The notes under the pieces were generated by a model. That model saw only the letters and a list, made by a program, of their open reading frames with translations. It searched no databases and was not told the DNA's origin. From assembly GCA_903911925.1 (NCBI GenBank), contig CAIWFH010000169.1, positions 32,960 through 96,959 on the forward strand: a DNA stretch of 64,000 nucleotides, read 5' to 3'. A program made the translations under genes and the position numbers. The stretch comes from an uncultured Acidobacteriaceae bacterium (GTDB lineage Bacteria > Acidobacteriota > Terriglobia > Terriglobales > Acidobacteriaceae). Of this stretch, positions 25,671-35,132 are shown one piece after another. Position 1 is the stretch's first letter. The number at the start of each line of letters is the position of its first letter.

Positions 25671-26116
25671 CTGGGATACCAACTGGCATATCGCACTTTG
25701 ACCGCGGCTGAACTTGTTTTGCGGCCGCGGTCGAAGCTGGAGTTGCCGGGTGTGCCGGATGCCCTGCGCGATTCGGCACATTGGAACCGATGCAATGAAG
25801 ACGGCGGTTATCGACGGGCGGGGGAAGAGAGGTTCCCCTTGCCCGCCGATAGTCCCGACTCCCCTTAAGTAGCGCGGTGTCGTGGGAAGCGCTAAAACAT
25901 GAACGCAAATCCGGGACAGGCGACAGGCAAGCAATATTGTCCGGACGCCGGCGTGCCCTCAGGCGCGCGGGGTCTTCTGTGAGTTAATTCGCGAGACCCG
26001 CCATTGCTACCGATGGGTTTGTTGTTGACAGGACCTCAGCCGCCGGAAAGAAACGGGTGGGTCGGCAACTGGCGTTTCCGGAACCTGGCTCCACATGGAA
26101 AGGCACAGGAATCTCA
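25671..26116. other. 446-base spacer after TonB receptor 1
   Basis: No coding frame is convincing. GACCGCGGC (25700-25708) and GCCGCGGTC (25724-25732) form a perfect 9-bp stem 30 bases after the receptor stop. It could slow or end transcription, but no T-run follows. A start-proximal AGGA serves the next gene. Confidence 0.5.
25700..25732 (+). terminator. Possible terminator hairpin after TonB receptor 1
   Basis: A perfect 9-bp GC-rich stem with a 15-base loop. It lacks a downstream T-tract, so it may be an RNA-stabilising 3' hairpin rather than an intrinsic terminator. Confidence 0.4.
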
Positions 26117-27208
26117 ATGAAAGCACGTGATCGCGTTGTTGCCGCCCTCAATCATCAGAAGCCGGATCGGTGTCCCATGCAGATCAGCTTCACCCCTGAA
26201 TTTGCCCGAAGACTTCGTGCGGACATGAATCAAACGGGCCAGGCTACCCACAATCCACACGGGGGCGGAAACACGTACGAACTTGAAATGGCACTGGGCG
26301 AGGATGTCCTGCTCAGTTCGGTCGGATGGGCTAACTCTTATTACGCCAATGAGACTTATTCAGGCGGCGAGGATTCTTACACCGACGAGTGGGGAGTTGG
26401 GTGGAAGAACGCTCCTTATGACACTCCATTCGGGCCTGGTTTCTATACCGACGTCTGCTCCCGCCCGCTTGCCGACGACAATTCGATCGATAGCTACCGC
26501 GCCCCGGACCCTCATCGCCCGGAGTTATATGAGGAAGCCAAGCAGTTGATCGCCGCGCGCAAGAGCGACTACTGGATTGTTGGCGTTACCGTTTGCACTA
26601 TCTTCGAAGCGGCCTGGGGTTTGCGCGGGCTTGAGAAGCTCCTGATGGACTTCACGGATGACCCCGCGCGAGCGGAAGCAGTTCTCGACTTTCCATTTCG
26701 CTATCACCTGGCCGCCGCCTGCCGCCTGGTCGAGATGGGAGTTGACATGATATGGACTGGAGACGATGTGGGCACGCAGCGGGGCATGCTCATGTCACCC
26801 AGGAACTGGCGCCGCTTTCTCAAGCCACGCATGGCGGAGTTCATCTCCACCTTGAAAAGCATCAATCCGGAAGTCAAGGTGGCCTATCACTCCGACGGCA
26901 ATATCGAGACCATTATCCCCGAGCTGATTGAAATTGGCCTTGACGTATTGAACCCGATCCAACCCGCCTGCATGGATCCTGCCAAACTAAAGCGGCAGTA
27001 TGGAGACAAGCTGTGTTTCTGGGGCACAATCGACGAGCAGCACATCCTTCCCTTCGGCACTCCCGAGGAGGTTCGCCAGCATGTCCTGGATAATTTGGAG
27101 ACCGCAGGACACGATGGCGGGCTTATAATCGCCCCGACACATCATGTGCAATTGGACACGCCTCTGGAAAATTTCTGGGCCATGGTGCACGCGATTGTTG
27201 GCGAATAG
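26117..27208 (+). CDS. Uroporphyrinogen decarboxylase-family (URO-D-like) protein
   Basis: A 363-residue cytoplasmic protein with the URO-D (beta/alpha)8 fold, shared by haem-pathway HemE and by corrinoid-dependent methyltransferases such as MtaA. The opening MKARDRVVAALNHQKPDRCP is typical of the methyltransferase-like branch rather than HemE. The barrel shows VDMIWTGDDVGTQRGMLMSP and KVAYHSDGNIETIIPELIEI. In MtaA-type enzymes the latter strand reads HxCG with a zinc-binding Cys; here it is HSDG, so Asp replaces Cys and the zinc site may differ or be lost. It sits between a TonB receptor and secreted glycan enzymes, which hints at handling of methylated sugars or another catabolic role. That is inference. 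AGGA supports the start. Confidence 0.85.
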   Translation: MKARDRVVAALNHQKPDRCPMQISFTPEFARRLRADMNQTGQATHNPHGGGNTYELEMALGEDVLLSSVGWANSYYANETYSGGEDSYTDEWGVGWKNAPYDTPFGPGFYTDVCSRPLADDNSIDSYRAPDPHRPELYEEAKQLIAARKSDYWIVGVTVCTIFEAAWGLRGLEKLLMDFTDDPARAEAVLDFPFRYHLAAACRLVEMGVDMIWTGDDVGTQRGMLMSPRNWRRFLKPRMAEFISTLKSINPEVKVAYHSDGNIETIIPELIEIGLDVLNPIQPACMDPAKLKRQYGDKLCFWGTIDEQHILPFGTPEEVRQHVLDNLETAGHDGGLIIAPTHHVQLDTPLENFWAMVHAIVGE

Positions 27209-27290
27209 GACCGCTCGTAACTGTTCTGTGTTTGAGCCTCACCACTAGCGCTCACTTCAATAAACATTTCAAACTGCCCAGGAGAATGTG

Positions 27291-29549
27291 ATGAAAGTAT
27301 CGCGACGGAAACTGATGCAAAGCCTTGCCGCGCTTGCCGCGTGTCCCGCTTCTGCGCAAGAAGCGCTTAAAGGTCTTGTTGCCGGAATGTCCGATCCCAG
27401 CCCGGTGAAGTATGAGGTCAACGCCCGCGATCTGTCGATTGGAATTACGGATAGCGGGCATATTGTCGCCCTCAAATTGGGCTCCCACGAGGCAAGCGTA
27501 CCGTTTCATGCCTGCACATATCTTGCTTCATGCACGCAAGAGGGACCGGTTGCCCATCGCACCCTGGACTCGGGCGGAGTTGAATTCAGCCGCATCTTTG
27601 TGCAGCAAGGAACGCGCTTCCAGTGCACTGTCGTGGACAGGTTCACGCCAAACAATTCCAGCGTTCGGTGGGAAGTGGAGATTGTTGGAGCCGGAGACCC
27701 ATTCACCGCTCCGATTGAAACGCAGCTATCTTATCTGAACCCATCCAAACTCTCTTTCTGGACTGCCTGGGACGCACCGCCTGAAGCGGGAGCGCAGCCT
27801 GTTCAAAGCGAGACATTCAACAATTTGCTTGACGCGTTCCAGCAGAAGTCCGACGCACCTTCTTTGCAGGCTGCGGCAGACGAAGCGGAGAGGCTGTGGC
27901 CCAGGGATAAATGGAGCGACCCGCTCGTCCCGGCCCCATTTGCCGATCTGGATCTTCGTTTCGGCGGTTATCTGCACATGCACAATGCATTTTCAATTCC
28001 TATCGCGACAGTCATGGACGCGTCGACAGATCGGGCGATTAGCCTGGTTCAATCGCCTGAGACAGACCTGTTGGATATAAGGCTCAAGACATCGCTTCTG
28101 GGCGACGCCAACCTGGTTCGTACCAACCACCGGATATCGTCGGGCAGGCCCGTCAGAATAGCAATGGATTTGGTGGCGCACGCCGCCGATTGGCGCGCAG
28201 GCCTGGGTTGGATGGTTGACCGCTATCCCAGCTATTTTGAATCGCCCAATCGGTCGGCTTATCAACTGGATGGATGCGGTTCCTACGCCGGCAATGAAGG
28301 CGATATTGACGCCGGCAAGTTGCAGAAGATGGCATACAGCCTCAACTGGAACGCGCGCTTTGACTGGCCGTACCAGGGGATGTCTGTTCCGCCGGTCAAA
28401 GCCGATGTCAGCTGGTCATCGTGGTATCAGAAGCCAGCCTCTCTCAAGACCATGGACCGTTATGACGAAAAGATGGAAGAAGCGGGCGTCCGTGTTCTTG
28501 ACTACTTTGTCACAACGGAAGCTGGAAACTATATCCAGAACGACCCACCGTCGCGTAAGGCCAAAGCCGACTCTGAACTTTGGCAAGACGGAAATGACTT
28601 TGTCCACTACCAGATTCCAGATGCGGTAATCCGGGATCGCGAAGGAAAGATCCTTTTCTCCAACTGGTTTAGCAACGTGGTGCTTGACCCCGGCGAACCA
28701 TGCTGGCAGAAGTCGCTTCTCGATCAAGCCGTAACCCTGGTGAAGCAACTTCCCCACAGTTCCGGCATATGCATTGACCGCATGGATTGGCTCACCGTTT
28801 ACAACTTGCACCGGGACGATGGCGTCAGTTGGATTGACGGCAGGCCTGCTCGGTCCCTGCTCAATTCCTGGAAGGAAACCCTCAGCAAACTGGCTGCGAT
28901 CTTGCACCCGGCGAACAAATTCATCTTTGCAAACACATTAGTCACGAGGATCGATTGTTGCAGCTCACTGGATGGGTTCTACGATGAGATGGGCGATTAT
29001 CCAAGTTCGCTCAATCTTTGTTCCCTCATGGCTGTGCGCAAGCCGGCAATTGCATGGACGCGAGATATCAACACGCTGAGACCGGACCCGGATGCCTTCT
29101 TTCAGCGCCATCTTCATCTGGGAGTTTTTCCGACAGTGCCAATGCCGGGCGCTGACCATACGATCCCAGAAGATAGCTGGGTCGATCAATGCTACCTTGA
29201 CTACGGACCGCTGCTGCGAGCCATGCGCGGCAAAAGATGGGTTCTGAAACCGCACGCGGTTTCGGTAGATGGCGCCGCAGCTCACGCCAATCTATTTCGG
29301 GTGCCCGGCGGGTATGCGCTACCAATCACGTTTGCCTGCAACGTGAATCAGGTCGCTGTCACGCTGGGCAACTTTCTCGATGCGGGCGAGCATGTCGCTT
29401 CAATGACAATCATCCATCCAGGGGAAGCCAATGGAATTGCAGCGAAGTGGCAATCATCTGGCGATGCGACAAAAATTACAGTACCGGTGCAGCGCGGCTG
29501 CGCGATGGTGAAAATCGATTGCTCTGCGGTTCCGGCTCATCGGGCATAG
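27291..29549 (+). CDS. Secreted protein of unknown family, probable carbohydrate-active enzyme
   Basis: I do not recognise this 752-residue protein. It begins with a Tat-like signal (SRRKLMQSLAALAAC). The first 270 residues are beta-rich, resembling the supersandwich domain found before some catalytic barrels. The rest reads like a TIM barrel: VKADVSWSSWYQKP, VRVLDYFVTTEAGNY, ICIDRMDWL, KFIFANTLVTRIDCC and LDGFYDEMGDYP, with Asp/Glu at strand ends that could be catalytic. CAGGAG six bases upstream of the second of two tandem start codons (GTG ATG) sets the start. It follows the URO-D-like gene by 82 bases. GH31/GH36-like clans are possible relatives, but this is not established. Confidence 0.75.
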   Translation: MKVSRRKLMQSLAALAACPASAQEALKGLVAGMSDPSPVKYEVNARDLSIGITDSGHIVALKLGSHEASVPFHACTYLASCTQEGPVAHRTLDSGGVEFSRIFVQQGTRFQCTVVDRFTPNNSSVRWEVEIVGAGDPFTAPIETQLSYLNPSKLSFWTAWDAPPEAGAQPVQSETFNNLLDAFQQKSDAPSLQAAADEAERLWPRDKWSDPLVPAPFADLDLRFGGYLHMHNAFSIPIATVMDASTDRAISLVQSPETDLLDIRLKTSLLGDANLVRTNHRISSGRPVRIAMDLVAHAADWRAGLGWMVDRYPSYFESPNRSAYQLDGCGSYAGNEGDIDAGKLQKMAYSLNWNARFDWPYQGMSVPPVKADVSWSSWYQKPASLKTMDRYDEKMEEAGVRVLDYFVTTEAGNYIQNDPPSRKAKADSELWQDGNDFVHYQIPDAVIRDREGKILFSNWFSNVVLDPGEPCWQKSLLDQAVTLVKQLPHSSGICIDRMDWLTVYNLHRDDGVSWIDGRPARSLLNSWKETLSKLAAILHPANKFIFANTLVTRIDCCSSLDGFYDEMGDYPSSLNLCSLMAVRKPAIAWTRDINTLRPDPDAFFQRHLHLGVFPTVPMPGADHTIPEDSWVDQCYLDYGPLLRAMRGKRWVLKPHAVSVDGAAAHANLFRVPGGYALPITFACNVNQVAVTLGNFLDAGEHVASMTIIHPGEANGIAAKWQSSGDATKITVPVQRGCAMVKIDCSAVPAHRA

Positions 29550-29886
29550 CATGTGTGAAGTATGCGCCAGCTACGCCTATCACTTATGGCGTGGCTCCCA
29601 TCACGCTGGCGGCAAAATAGATAGGACTTTATTCATCCATGCGGAGGAGAGAACCTTCTTCCGCAGCCGCAGCGCGAAGCGAAGCAAGCGCGGTTTCCGC
29701 CGGAGTTTTGCCAGATTTCCCTTGTCGATGCGATGGGGAATTGGGTGGCGGAGCCTGCCGGCCGCACAGTCTTTATCGGAGCCAGTTCGGGCGGCCAGGA
29801 GTCGGGAGAATTCCATGTCGTGCAATTAAGTTGCCGACGTGCATGAGGCTTCCGTGATTAAATGTGGAGGCTGAGGAGAAGCGAAC
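29550..29886. other. 337-base spacer with possible coding remnant
   Basis: No complete gene is seen. The plus-strand stretch at about 29703-29846 encodes a protein-like run (SLVDAMGNWVAEPAGRTVFI, then GASSGGQESGEF) without a start or ribosome site, which could be a decayed gene end. AGGAG near 29875 serves the next gene. Confidence 0.35.
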
Positions 29887-31119
29887 ATGCATAGGCGCGC
29901 AGTGATGCAGAAGCTGGCAGGTCTTGGGCTCGCAGCCGGGTATTTCAACAACGTTAAAGCTGTCTACGCAGACGAATTGCACGCACGAGCCCTGGCGGAG
30001 GCTCAGGAGCCGCCAGAACGCGATGGAATCGACTGGCATCCGGAATTGAGCAAAAGAATTGCCTCTCTTGAAGGGCGCGGCGGGGGCACGCTGGAACTGG
30101 GCGACGGAGTCTATGAGATTTCAAGACCGCTCCGCCTGCCGGTTTCCGTAAGCCTGACGATGGCCACAAACGCGGTCATCCGGGCGCGGACCGGGTTCAC
30201 AGGGGACGCAGTTCTGATCAAAGGGGGCGGGGCAAAGTCAAAATACAGCGATACGAGCGGGTGGATACGGGGCGGTGTAATCGACGGAGGTTTGCTGCCC
30301 CTCACCGGTCTGAGAGTAGAGGATGTGCAGAAGCTGGAGATTGCCGATCTGGTGGTGACAAACGCGACATATAAGGGAATTCATCTGCTTCAAGGCGGGT
30401 ATGAGAAAAACATCACCCGCGTTCGATGCGATGTTGACCTGAACGCGCGCTATGCTCCGAACAGTATCGGCATCCATTACGAGAACGGCGACAGCAAAGT
30501 GATCCTTGCGCATGTAATCGGATACGAGACCGGCGTGCGAAGCGACGACAGCAGTAACTGGTTCACGATGATTCACGTGTGGAATTACGATCCCGTGCAA
30601 GGTCCGATGGGTTATTGCTTCTATTGCAACGGAAGCAGCAACACGTTTAACCAATGCTATGCCGACTCGCCCAGCATTGCAGGATTCTACGTGAACCAGC
30701 CTTATCAATCATTCGCACAATGCCGTGTTTATTACAGCCGCTGGGCTAAAGACAATAGCGGAACAGGCTTCTTGATCACGCCCAACGGGAGGTTTGGAAA
30801 CTACTTTGGCAACGCGCTTTTCGCCGACAACGGGCACAGACTCGCCAAAGCGTTCGATGGAGATTTGGAAGGCGCATGCATCCTGGGTACCACCGCACCC
30901 GGAGGGGTGGCGGCAGGTTTGGAAAACAGGATCCCATCGGGAGACGGGAGTGCTCCGCCTCTGAACTTTTCCGGCAGCGGTTTCCGGTTGACGCCACAGA
31001 CGAAAGCGCCGTCATTGGAAGAGGGGCAGCCGGGCGAAGTCCGATGGGTGGACGATGGAACGACGTGCGCGCTTTGGGTGAAGGCAAGTTCGGGCTGGAA
31101 GAAATCGCAGTTGCTGTGA
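29887..31119 (+). CDS. Right-handed beta-helix (pectate lyase-like fold) protein, Tat-type signal
   Basis: A 410-residue secreted protein. The signal reads HRRAVMQKLAGLGLAAGYF. From about residue 55 to 320 it shows the repeated short strands of a parallel beta-helix: GGGTLELGDGVYEISRPLRL, then NAVIRARTGF, GGVIDGGLLPLTGLRVEDV and LEIADLVVTNATYKGIHLL. This fold is used by polysaccharide lyases, GH28-like hydrolases and some binding proteins. I see no diagnostic catalytic motif, so lyase, hydrolase or epimerase activity is open. GAGGAG supports the start. It is followed 26 bases later by the GH89 gene, so the two are almost certainly co-transcribed and likely act on the same polymer. Confidence 0.82.
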   Translation: MHRRAVMQKLAGLGLAAGYFNNVKAVYADELHARALAEAQEPPERDGIDWHPELSKRIASLEGRGGGTLELGDGVYEISRPLRLPVSVSLTMATNAVIRARTGFTGDAVLIKGGGAKSKYSDTSGWIRGGVIDGGLLPLTGLRVEDVQKLEIADLVVTNATYKGIHLLQGGYEKNITRVRCDVDLNARYAPNSIGIHYENGDSKVILAHVIGYETGVRSDDSSNWFTMIHVWNYDPVQGPMGYCFYCNGSSNTFNQCYADSPSIAGFYVNQPYQSFAQCRVYYSRWAKDNSGTGFLITPNGRFGNYFGNALFADNGHRLAKAFDGDLEGACILGTTAPGGVAAGLENRIPSGDGSAPPLNFSGSGFRLTPQTKAPSLEEGQPGEVRWVDDGTTCALWVKASSGWKKSQLL

Positions 31120-31145
31120 CGAGTGCATCGGGAAGCTGAGGAAGG

Positions 31146-33398
31146 ATGAAAGAAGCCAACACGCGCCGCCATTTTCTGAAGTTAGCCGCGGGGACCGCAA
31201 TCTTCTCTCCCTGGGCAGCGAAGGTTGCCGGGTCCACAACTCCGGAACGCGAAACGAAGAAGCCCTCCGAACTGGCAGGGGCCAGCGGCGTCGTGAAGCG
31301 ATTGCTTCCCGATCATGCCGGCCAGATCGATCTTCTGCTTGCATTGACGGACGGATCGGAATCCTTTCGAGTCGAGGGATCTGCCGGAAGGATCCAGATA
31401 AAGGCGCCAACAACCTCCGCACTGCTTATGGGATTGGGCGGGTATTTGAAATACTCAGCGGGGGTTAGCGCGAGTTGGAATGGGGATTGCCTCAATCGCT
31501 TGCCGGCCGATTTGCCGGCACCAACCCAACCGGTTACCGGCACTGCGAACGTGAAACACCGTTTTGCATTGAACGATACAAATGACGGCTATACAGGCCC
31601 TTATTGGACGTGGGAACGCTGGGAAAAGCTGATTGATATTCTGGCACTGCACGGGGTGAACGAGATGCTCGTTTATGCCGGTGCAGAAGCGGTGTATCAA
31701 CGCACCTTTCAGAAGTTTGGTTTTGACGCCAAGGCAATGCGGCTATGGCTTCCGACGCCGGCACACCAGCCATGGTGGCTTCTTGAAAACATGTCCGCGT
31801 GGGTTGGCCCTTCCACGTCACAACATCTGGTTAACGACCGCGCAGCACTTGCGCGCAAGATTACGGATCGGCTCAGGGAGTTAGGCATGACCCCGGTCTT
31901 GCCGGGATACTTTGGGATTCTTCCCGATGGATTCTCAAAACATCGCTCGGCAGCCCGTGTTATTCCGCAGGGAAAGTGGCTGGGAATCAAGCGGCCAGAC
32001 TGGCTCGACCCGACTTGCGATGTTTTTGGGGCCGTCGCCGCCGAGTATTATCGCGCACAGGCGGAGTTGCTTGGACCGTCATCGATGTTCAAGATGGACC
32101 CCATGCACGAGGGCGGCGAATCGGGCAAGGTGAACATCGCCAGCGCCGCCGGAGCGATTGATAGAGAACTACAGAAAGCTCATCCCGGATCGATCTGGAC
32201 AATCCTCGGATGGCAAGAGAACCCAAGGGGAGAGGTTCTGGCGGGAATCCGGAACAAACAAAATGCGCTGATTCTGGATGGCCAGGCCGACCGGTATGAG
32301 TACAAGGACCGTGAGCAGCAGTGGAACGATACGCCGTACGCATTTGGAACAATCTGGAATTTTGGCGGCCATACGACGATGGGCGCGAACGTCGGCGTCT
32401 GGAATCAGCGATATTTCGATCAACTGAAGAAGCCAGGGAGCAGACTGGCCGGCATCGCGCTGCTACCCGAAGCGAGTTGCAACAACCCCGCGGCGTTTGC
32501 GTTCTTTACAGAAATGGCGTGGAGGAGCGGCCGAACCGATCTCGATCAATGGTTTGCCGATTGGTCGCGGTATCGCTATGGGGGAGAGGATTCCAACGCC
32601 GCGCGGGCATGGGACATTCTGCATCGGACTGCTTACGACATGAAGAGCGGGGCCTGGAGCGAGGCGCACGATAGTCTCTATTCGGCCCAGCCGAGCCTGA
32701 CCGCGAAGTCGGCCTGCTCCTGGAGCCCGTTGGAACCTCGTTACGACCTCGCGGTGTTTTCGCAAGCAGTGGCCTCCCTTATGGGCGTCGATCGTTCGCT
32801 GCGGAATAGTTCGGCGTACCGCTACGATCTAGTCGACGTTGTTCGTCAGGCCATTGCGAATCACAGCCGCGTCTTGCTTCCCCAAATCGACCAGGCATAT
32901 TCAGCCAAGGATCTGACTCGATTTCGAGGGCTTACCCGTACCTGGCTTGAGCAGATCCGGTTGCTCGACCGCGTTGCGGGAACCGAACCTGCGCTCCTGC
33001 TTGGGGAGTGGCTTGCGGAGGCGCGGGCTGCCGCTGTCGACTCGACTGAAGAGGGGCAGTTGGAATTCGACGCGCGCAGCCTGCTTCTGGAATGGGGACC
33101 GGAATCGTCGCGCGGCTCCGGCGTTCATGACTATGCCAATAGGGAATGGAGCGGCCTGCTGGAATATTATGGGCAGCGCTGGGCAACTTACTTCAACGCG
33201 CTTGAAGCGGCACTCGCAAAGCAAGAAGCCGTTCGAACCGTGGATTGGTTCGCGATGGATGAGGATTTTGCCAAACAAAGAAACTCATATCCCGGCCGTC
33301 CGCAAGAGGACTTTTACCAAGTGATCGAGGAGATCATTCGCAGCGGCGCGGCATTGGGAATTGACTCGCCACTGGAAATGCGATTCAACGCCGAGTGA
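31146..33398 (+). CDS. GH89 alpha-N-acetylglucosaminidase (NAGLU family), Tat-exported
   Basis: Predicted exo-enzyme releasing terminal alpha-linked N-acetylglucosamine, as human NAGLU does in heparan sulfate breakdown. The 750-residue product starts with a textbook twin-arginine signal (TRRHFLKLAAG). Family hallmarks are FALNDTNDGYTGPYWTWERW (139-158) followed by an HGVNE segment, MLVYAGAEAVYQ, KMDPMHEGGES and GTIWNFGGHTTMGANV, then LLPEAS. The Glu in MHEGG and the Glu in LLPEAS align by order with the two human catalytic glutamates. It follows the beta-helix gene directly. Relatives act on heparan, mucin or other alpha-GlcNAc glycans; the bacterial substrate is unknown. No sulfatase is present in the window, arguing against a sulfated polymer being fully degraded by this locus alone. 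Confidence 0.93.
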   Translation: MKEANTRRHFLKLAAGTAIFSPWAAKVAGSTTPERETKKPSELAGASGVVKRLLPDHAGQIDLLLALTDGSESFRVEGSAGRIQIKAPTTSALLMGLGGYLKYSAGVSASWNGDCLNRLPADLPAPTQPVTGTANVKHRFALNDTNDGYTGPYWTWERWEKLIDILALHGVNEMLVYAGAEAVYQRTFQKFGFDAKAMRLWLPTPAHQPWWLLENMSAWVGPSTSQHLVNDRAALARKITDRLRELGMTPVLPGYFGILPDGFSKHRSAARVIPQGKWLGIKRPDWLDPTCDVFGAVAAEYYRAQAELLGPSSMFKMDPMHEGGESGKVNIASAAGAIDRELQKAHPGSIWTILGWQENPRGEVLAGIRNKQNALILDGQADRYEYKDREQQWNDTPYAFGTIWNFGGHTTMGANVGVWNQRYFDQLKKPGSRLAGIALLPEASCNNPAAFAFFTEMAWRSGRTDLDQWFADWSRYRYGGEDSNAARAWDILHRTAYDMKSGAWSEAHDSLYSAQPSLTAKSACSWSPLEPRYDLAVFSQAVASLMGVDRSLRNSSAYRYDLVDVVRQAIANHSRVLLPQIDQAYSAKDLTRFRGLTRTWLEQIRLLDRVAGTEPALLLGEWLAEARAAAVDSTEEGQLEFDARSLLLEWGPESSRGSGVHDYANREWSGLLEYYGQRWATYFNALEAALAKQEAVRTVDWFAMDEDFAKQRNSYPGRPQEDFYQVIEEIIRSGAALGIDSPLEMRFNAE

Positions 33399-33415
33399 TT
33401 GCTTTCAATCGCGGG

Positions 33416-33790
33416 TTACGGCGTGGAATCGAGCGCGCCTCGAGCGATATTGCTTGAGCCAGGCGATTCTGCGCCGCCGATGGAACTGGAGGTGCAATTG
33501 CGAAACTGAACCGGGGTTTGCCGGGTATAACGCTTGAATACAGTCGCAAAGTATTGGGAGGAGTTGTAGGTTCGTCATTGAACCCGGTAAGTTTGGCGCC
33601 CTCGCGCCAGGTAACAAATTTCAATTGCGCCCGTGTGCTGGTGGCTGCTTAACCCCGGCTTGACGGAATGATGTTCATACCGCCCCAGGGAAACTACGTC
33701 CGAAATTCCACAAGACGTAAAGTCAATGACAACGCGTTCTCGCGGCATCGCCTGAGATTCTGCGCGCACATAGTCCCACTGGCTCGCCAT
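33416..33790 (-). pseudogene. Decayed AraC-family regulator
   Basis: Reading from 33790, the frame gives an AraC-type cupin N-terminus (GRYEHHSVKPGLSSHQHTG, then AIEICYLARGRQTYRVQ) and then a TGA stop at 33577-33575. The same frame resumes with RTYNSSQYFATVFKRYTRQT and PVQFR, which is the last helix region of an AraC HTH domain. About 150 to 200 central residues normally present are missing. The gene has therefore suffered an internal deletion plus a stop, and the product would not bind DNA. It faces GH89 tail to tail. Confidence 0.75.
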
Positions 33791-34192
33791 GCGCAAAAGT
33801 ATTCAGCTTGACGCTTCGGCTGAAAATACGCTTTGGTGCGGGGAGTTATGCCGGGGAAGGAAGAAAGAACGTAGCGGGCATGGATTGCGAACAGCGGCTG
33901 GAGGACTGGATACTCAGGGTATGGCGAGGCGCCTGAAGGGTCGGGATGCTCTTGGAACAGCCGACCAGGGGTCCGTGCTACAAACTCCCGGGGCCGGCGC
34001 TGCAGATTCAGATGACCGTATGCAGTTGCTTACTTCATGCTTCCACGTCACGCTGACATGGGCACAATTGAATTTGAATCTGGTTGCACGAGCGTCATTG
34101 AAATACTATTATTGACCATCAACAAGCCGCTCGACCGGTCACTTTCAGAGGAGCTAGCGCAGCGATAGGTCTCCAGTCGAAGGGCCGATTCC
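33791..34192. other. 400-base spacer upstream of TPR/CRTAC1 pair
   Basis: No credible gene or strong promoter is visible. GAAGGG near 34178 is the ribosome site of the following GTG-started gene. Confidence 0.5.
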
Positions 34193-35050
34193 GTGCAGTT
34201 AAAGAGGGCCGTTCTGGTGCTATACGGGTGTCGTATTCTTCTTCTCCTGGTTGTTGTGGCCTTGCGCGGCACCCCGCGGGCGAATGCTGCGATGCAGGAG
34301 GCGGCAACCTCTGCTCAAGATTCAGTCCAACCGCAGCAAGCCCTGGACAACTACAAGAAGGCTGCTCAGGATGCGCAACGCATCGCAGAGGCGCGGCCTT
34401 CAGAAGAGAATCTGTTTCTGTACGCGTCGAGTCTGATGAAGTTGGACTACCACTCCGCGGAGACAATCTACCGCTTTGCAATCGGCAAATATCCAAGCTC
34501 AGTTCGACTGCATGCCGGCCTGGCAAGCGCATTGGAGGGGCAATCTCAGCTTGACGAGGCGGCCGCGGAACTCTACCGGGCCTCAGAACTCGATCCAACG
34601 GACCCGCATCCACTCGAGTTCCTCGTTGAGGCAAAGTACGTGCCACCGGCGCTCTCGAAGAAGGTTCTCGATGGGCTGCTTCGACTTCGGCGACTCTACC
34701 CGAACGATGGCCTGATTCTCTTCGACTACGAAATGGTCTTGTCGAACCGGTACACAGATCGTTCCTCTGCAGCACCGCCCGATTTTGTACCGGTGCTCAA
34801 GAAGGCGCTTCGCCTTACCCCTCAACTTCCGGAGGCATACTTTCAACTAAGCCTTATTTTCGAAGATAGAAAAAATTACGAGGAGGAGGTTCGGGCGCTG
34901 CAACATGCCGTTCAGTTGTCACCGCAAGACGCGCGATTCAGGTTCAGGCTGGCCATGGGATATAAGCGGATGGGGAAGAACGATCTCTATTTGAATGAGA
35001 TGTCAATCTTCAAACAGATTCAGGCCCATTCGGCGCCTGCCGCGCCATGA
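34193..35050 (+). CDS. TPR-repeat protein, exported
   Basis: A 285-residue protein with an N-terminal hydrophobic signal (RAVLVLYGCRILLLLVVVAL) and four to five tetratricopeptide repeats, such as LFLYASSLMKLDYHSAETIY, LHAGLASALEGQSQLDEAAA and AYFQLSLIFEDRKNYEEEVR. The GTG start has GAAGGG eight bases upstream. It lies 82 bases before a CRTAC1-family gene on the same strand. TPR proteins next to CRTAC1 proteins suggest a periplasmic or surface scaffold pair; the function of the pair is unknown. Confidence 0.88.
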   Translation: MQLKRAVLVLYGCRILLLLVVVALRGTPRANAAMQEAATSAQDSVQPQQALDNYKKAAQDAQRIAEARPSEENLFLYASSLMKLDYHSAETIYRFAIGKYPSSVRLHAGLASALEGQSQLDEAAAELYRASELDPTDPHPLEFLVEAKYVPPALSKKVLDGLLRLRRLYPNDGLILFDYEMVLSNRYTDRSSAAPPDFVPVLKKALRLTPQLPEAYFQLSLIFEDRKNYEEEVRALQHAVQLSPQDARFRFRLAMGYKRMGKNDLYLNEMSIFKQIQAHSAPAAP

Positions 35051-35132
35051 GCTATCTTTGCGAAAGCGCTCCGAAACATGCCATGACCGAGGGGCATCCC
35101 GCAACCGCCGTTTCGATCGGTAGACTCATGAT

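Noticed and set aside
33789..34115. 108-codon plus-strand frame in the spacer after the araC remnant
   Set aside because: No ribosome site, no resemblance to known proteins and biased composition.
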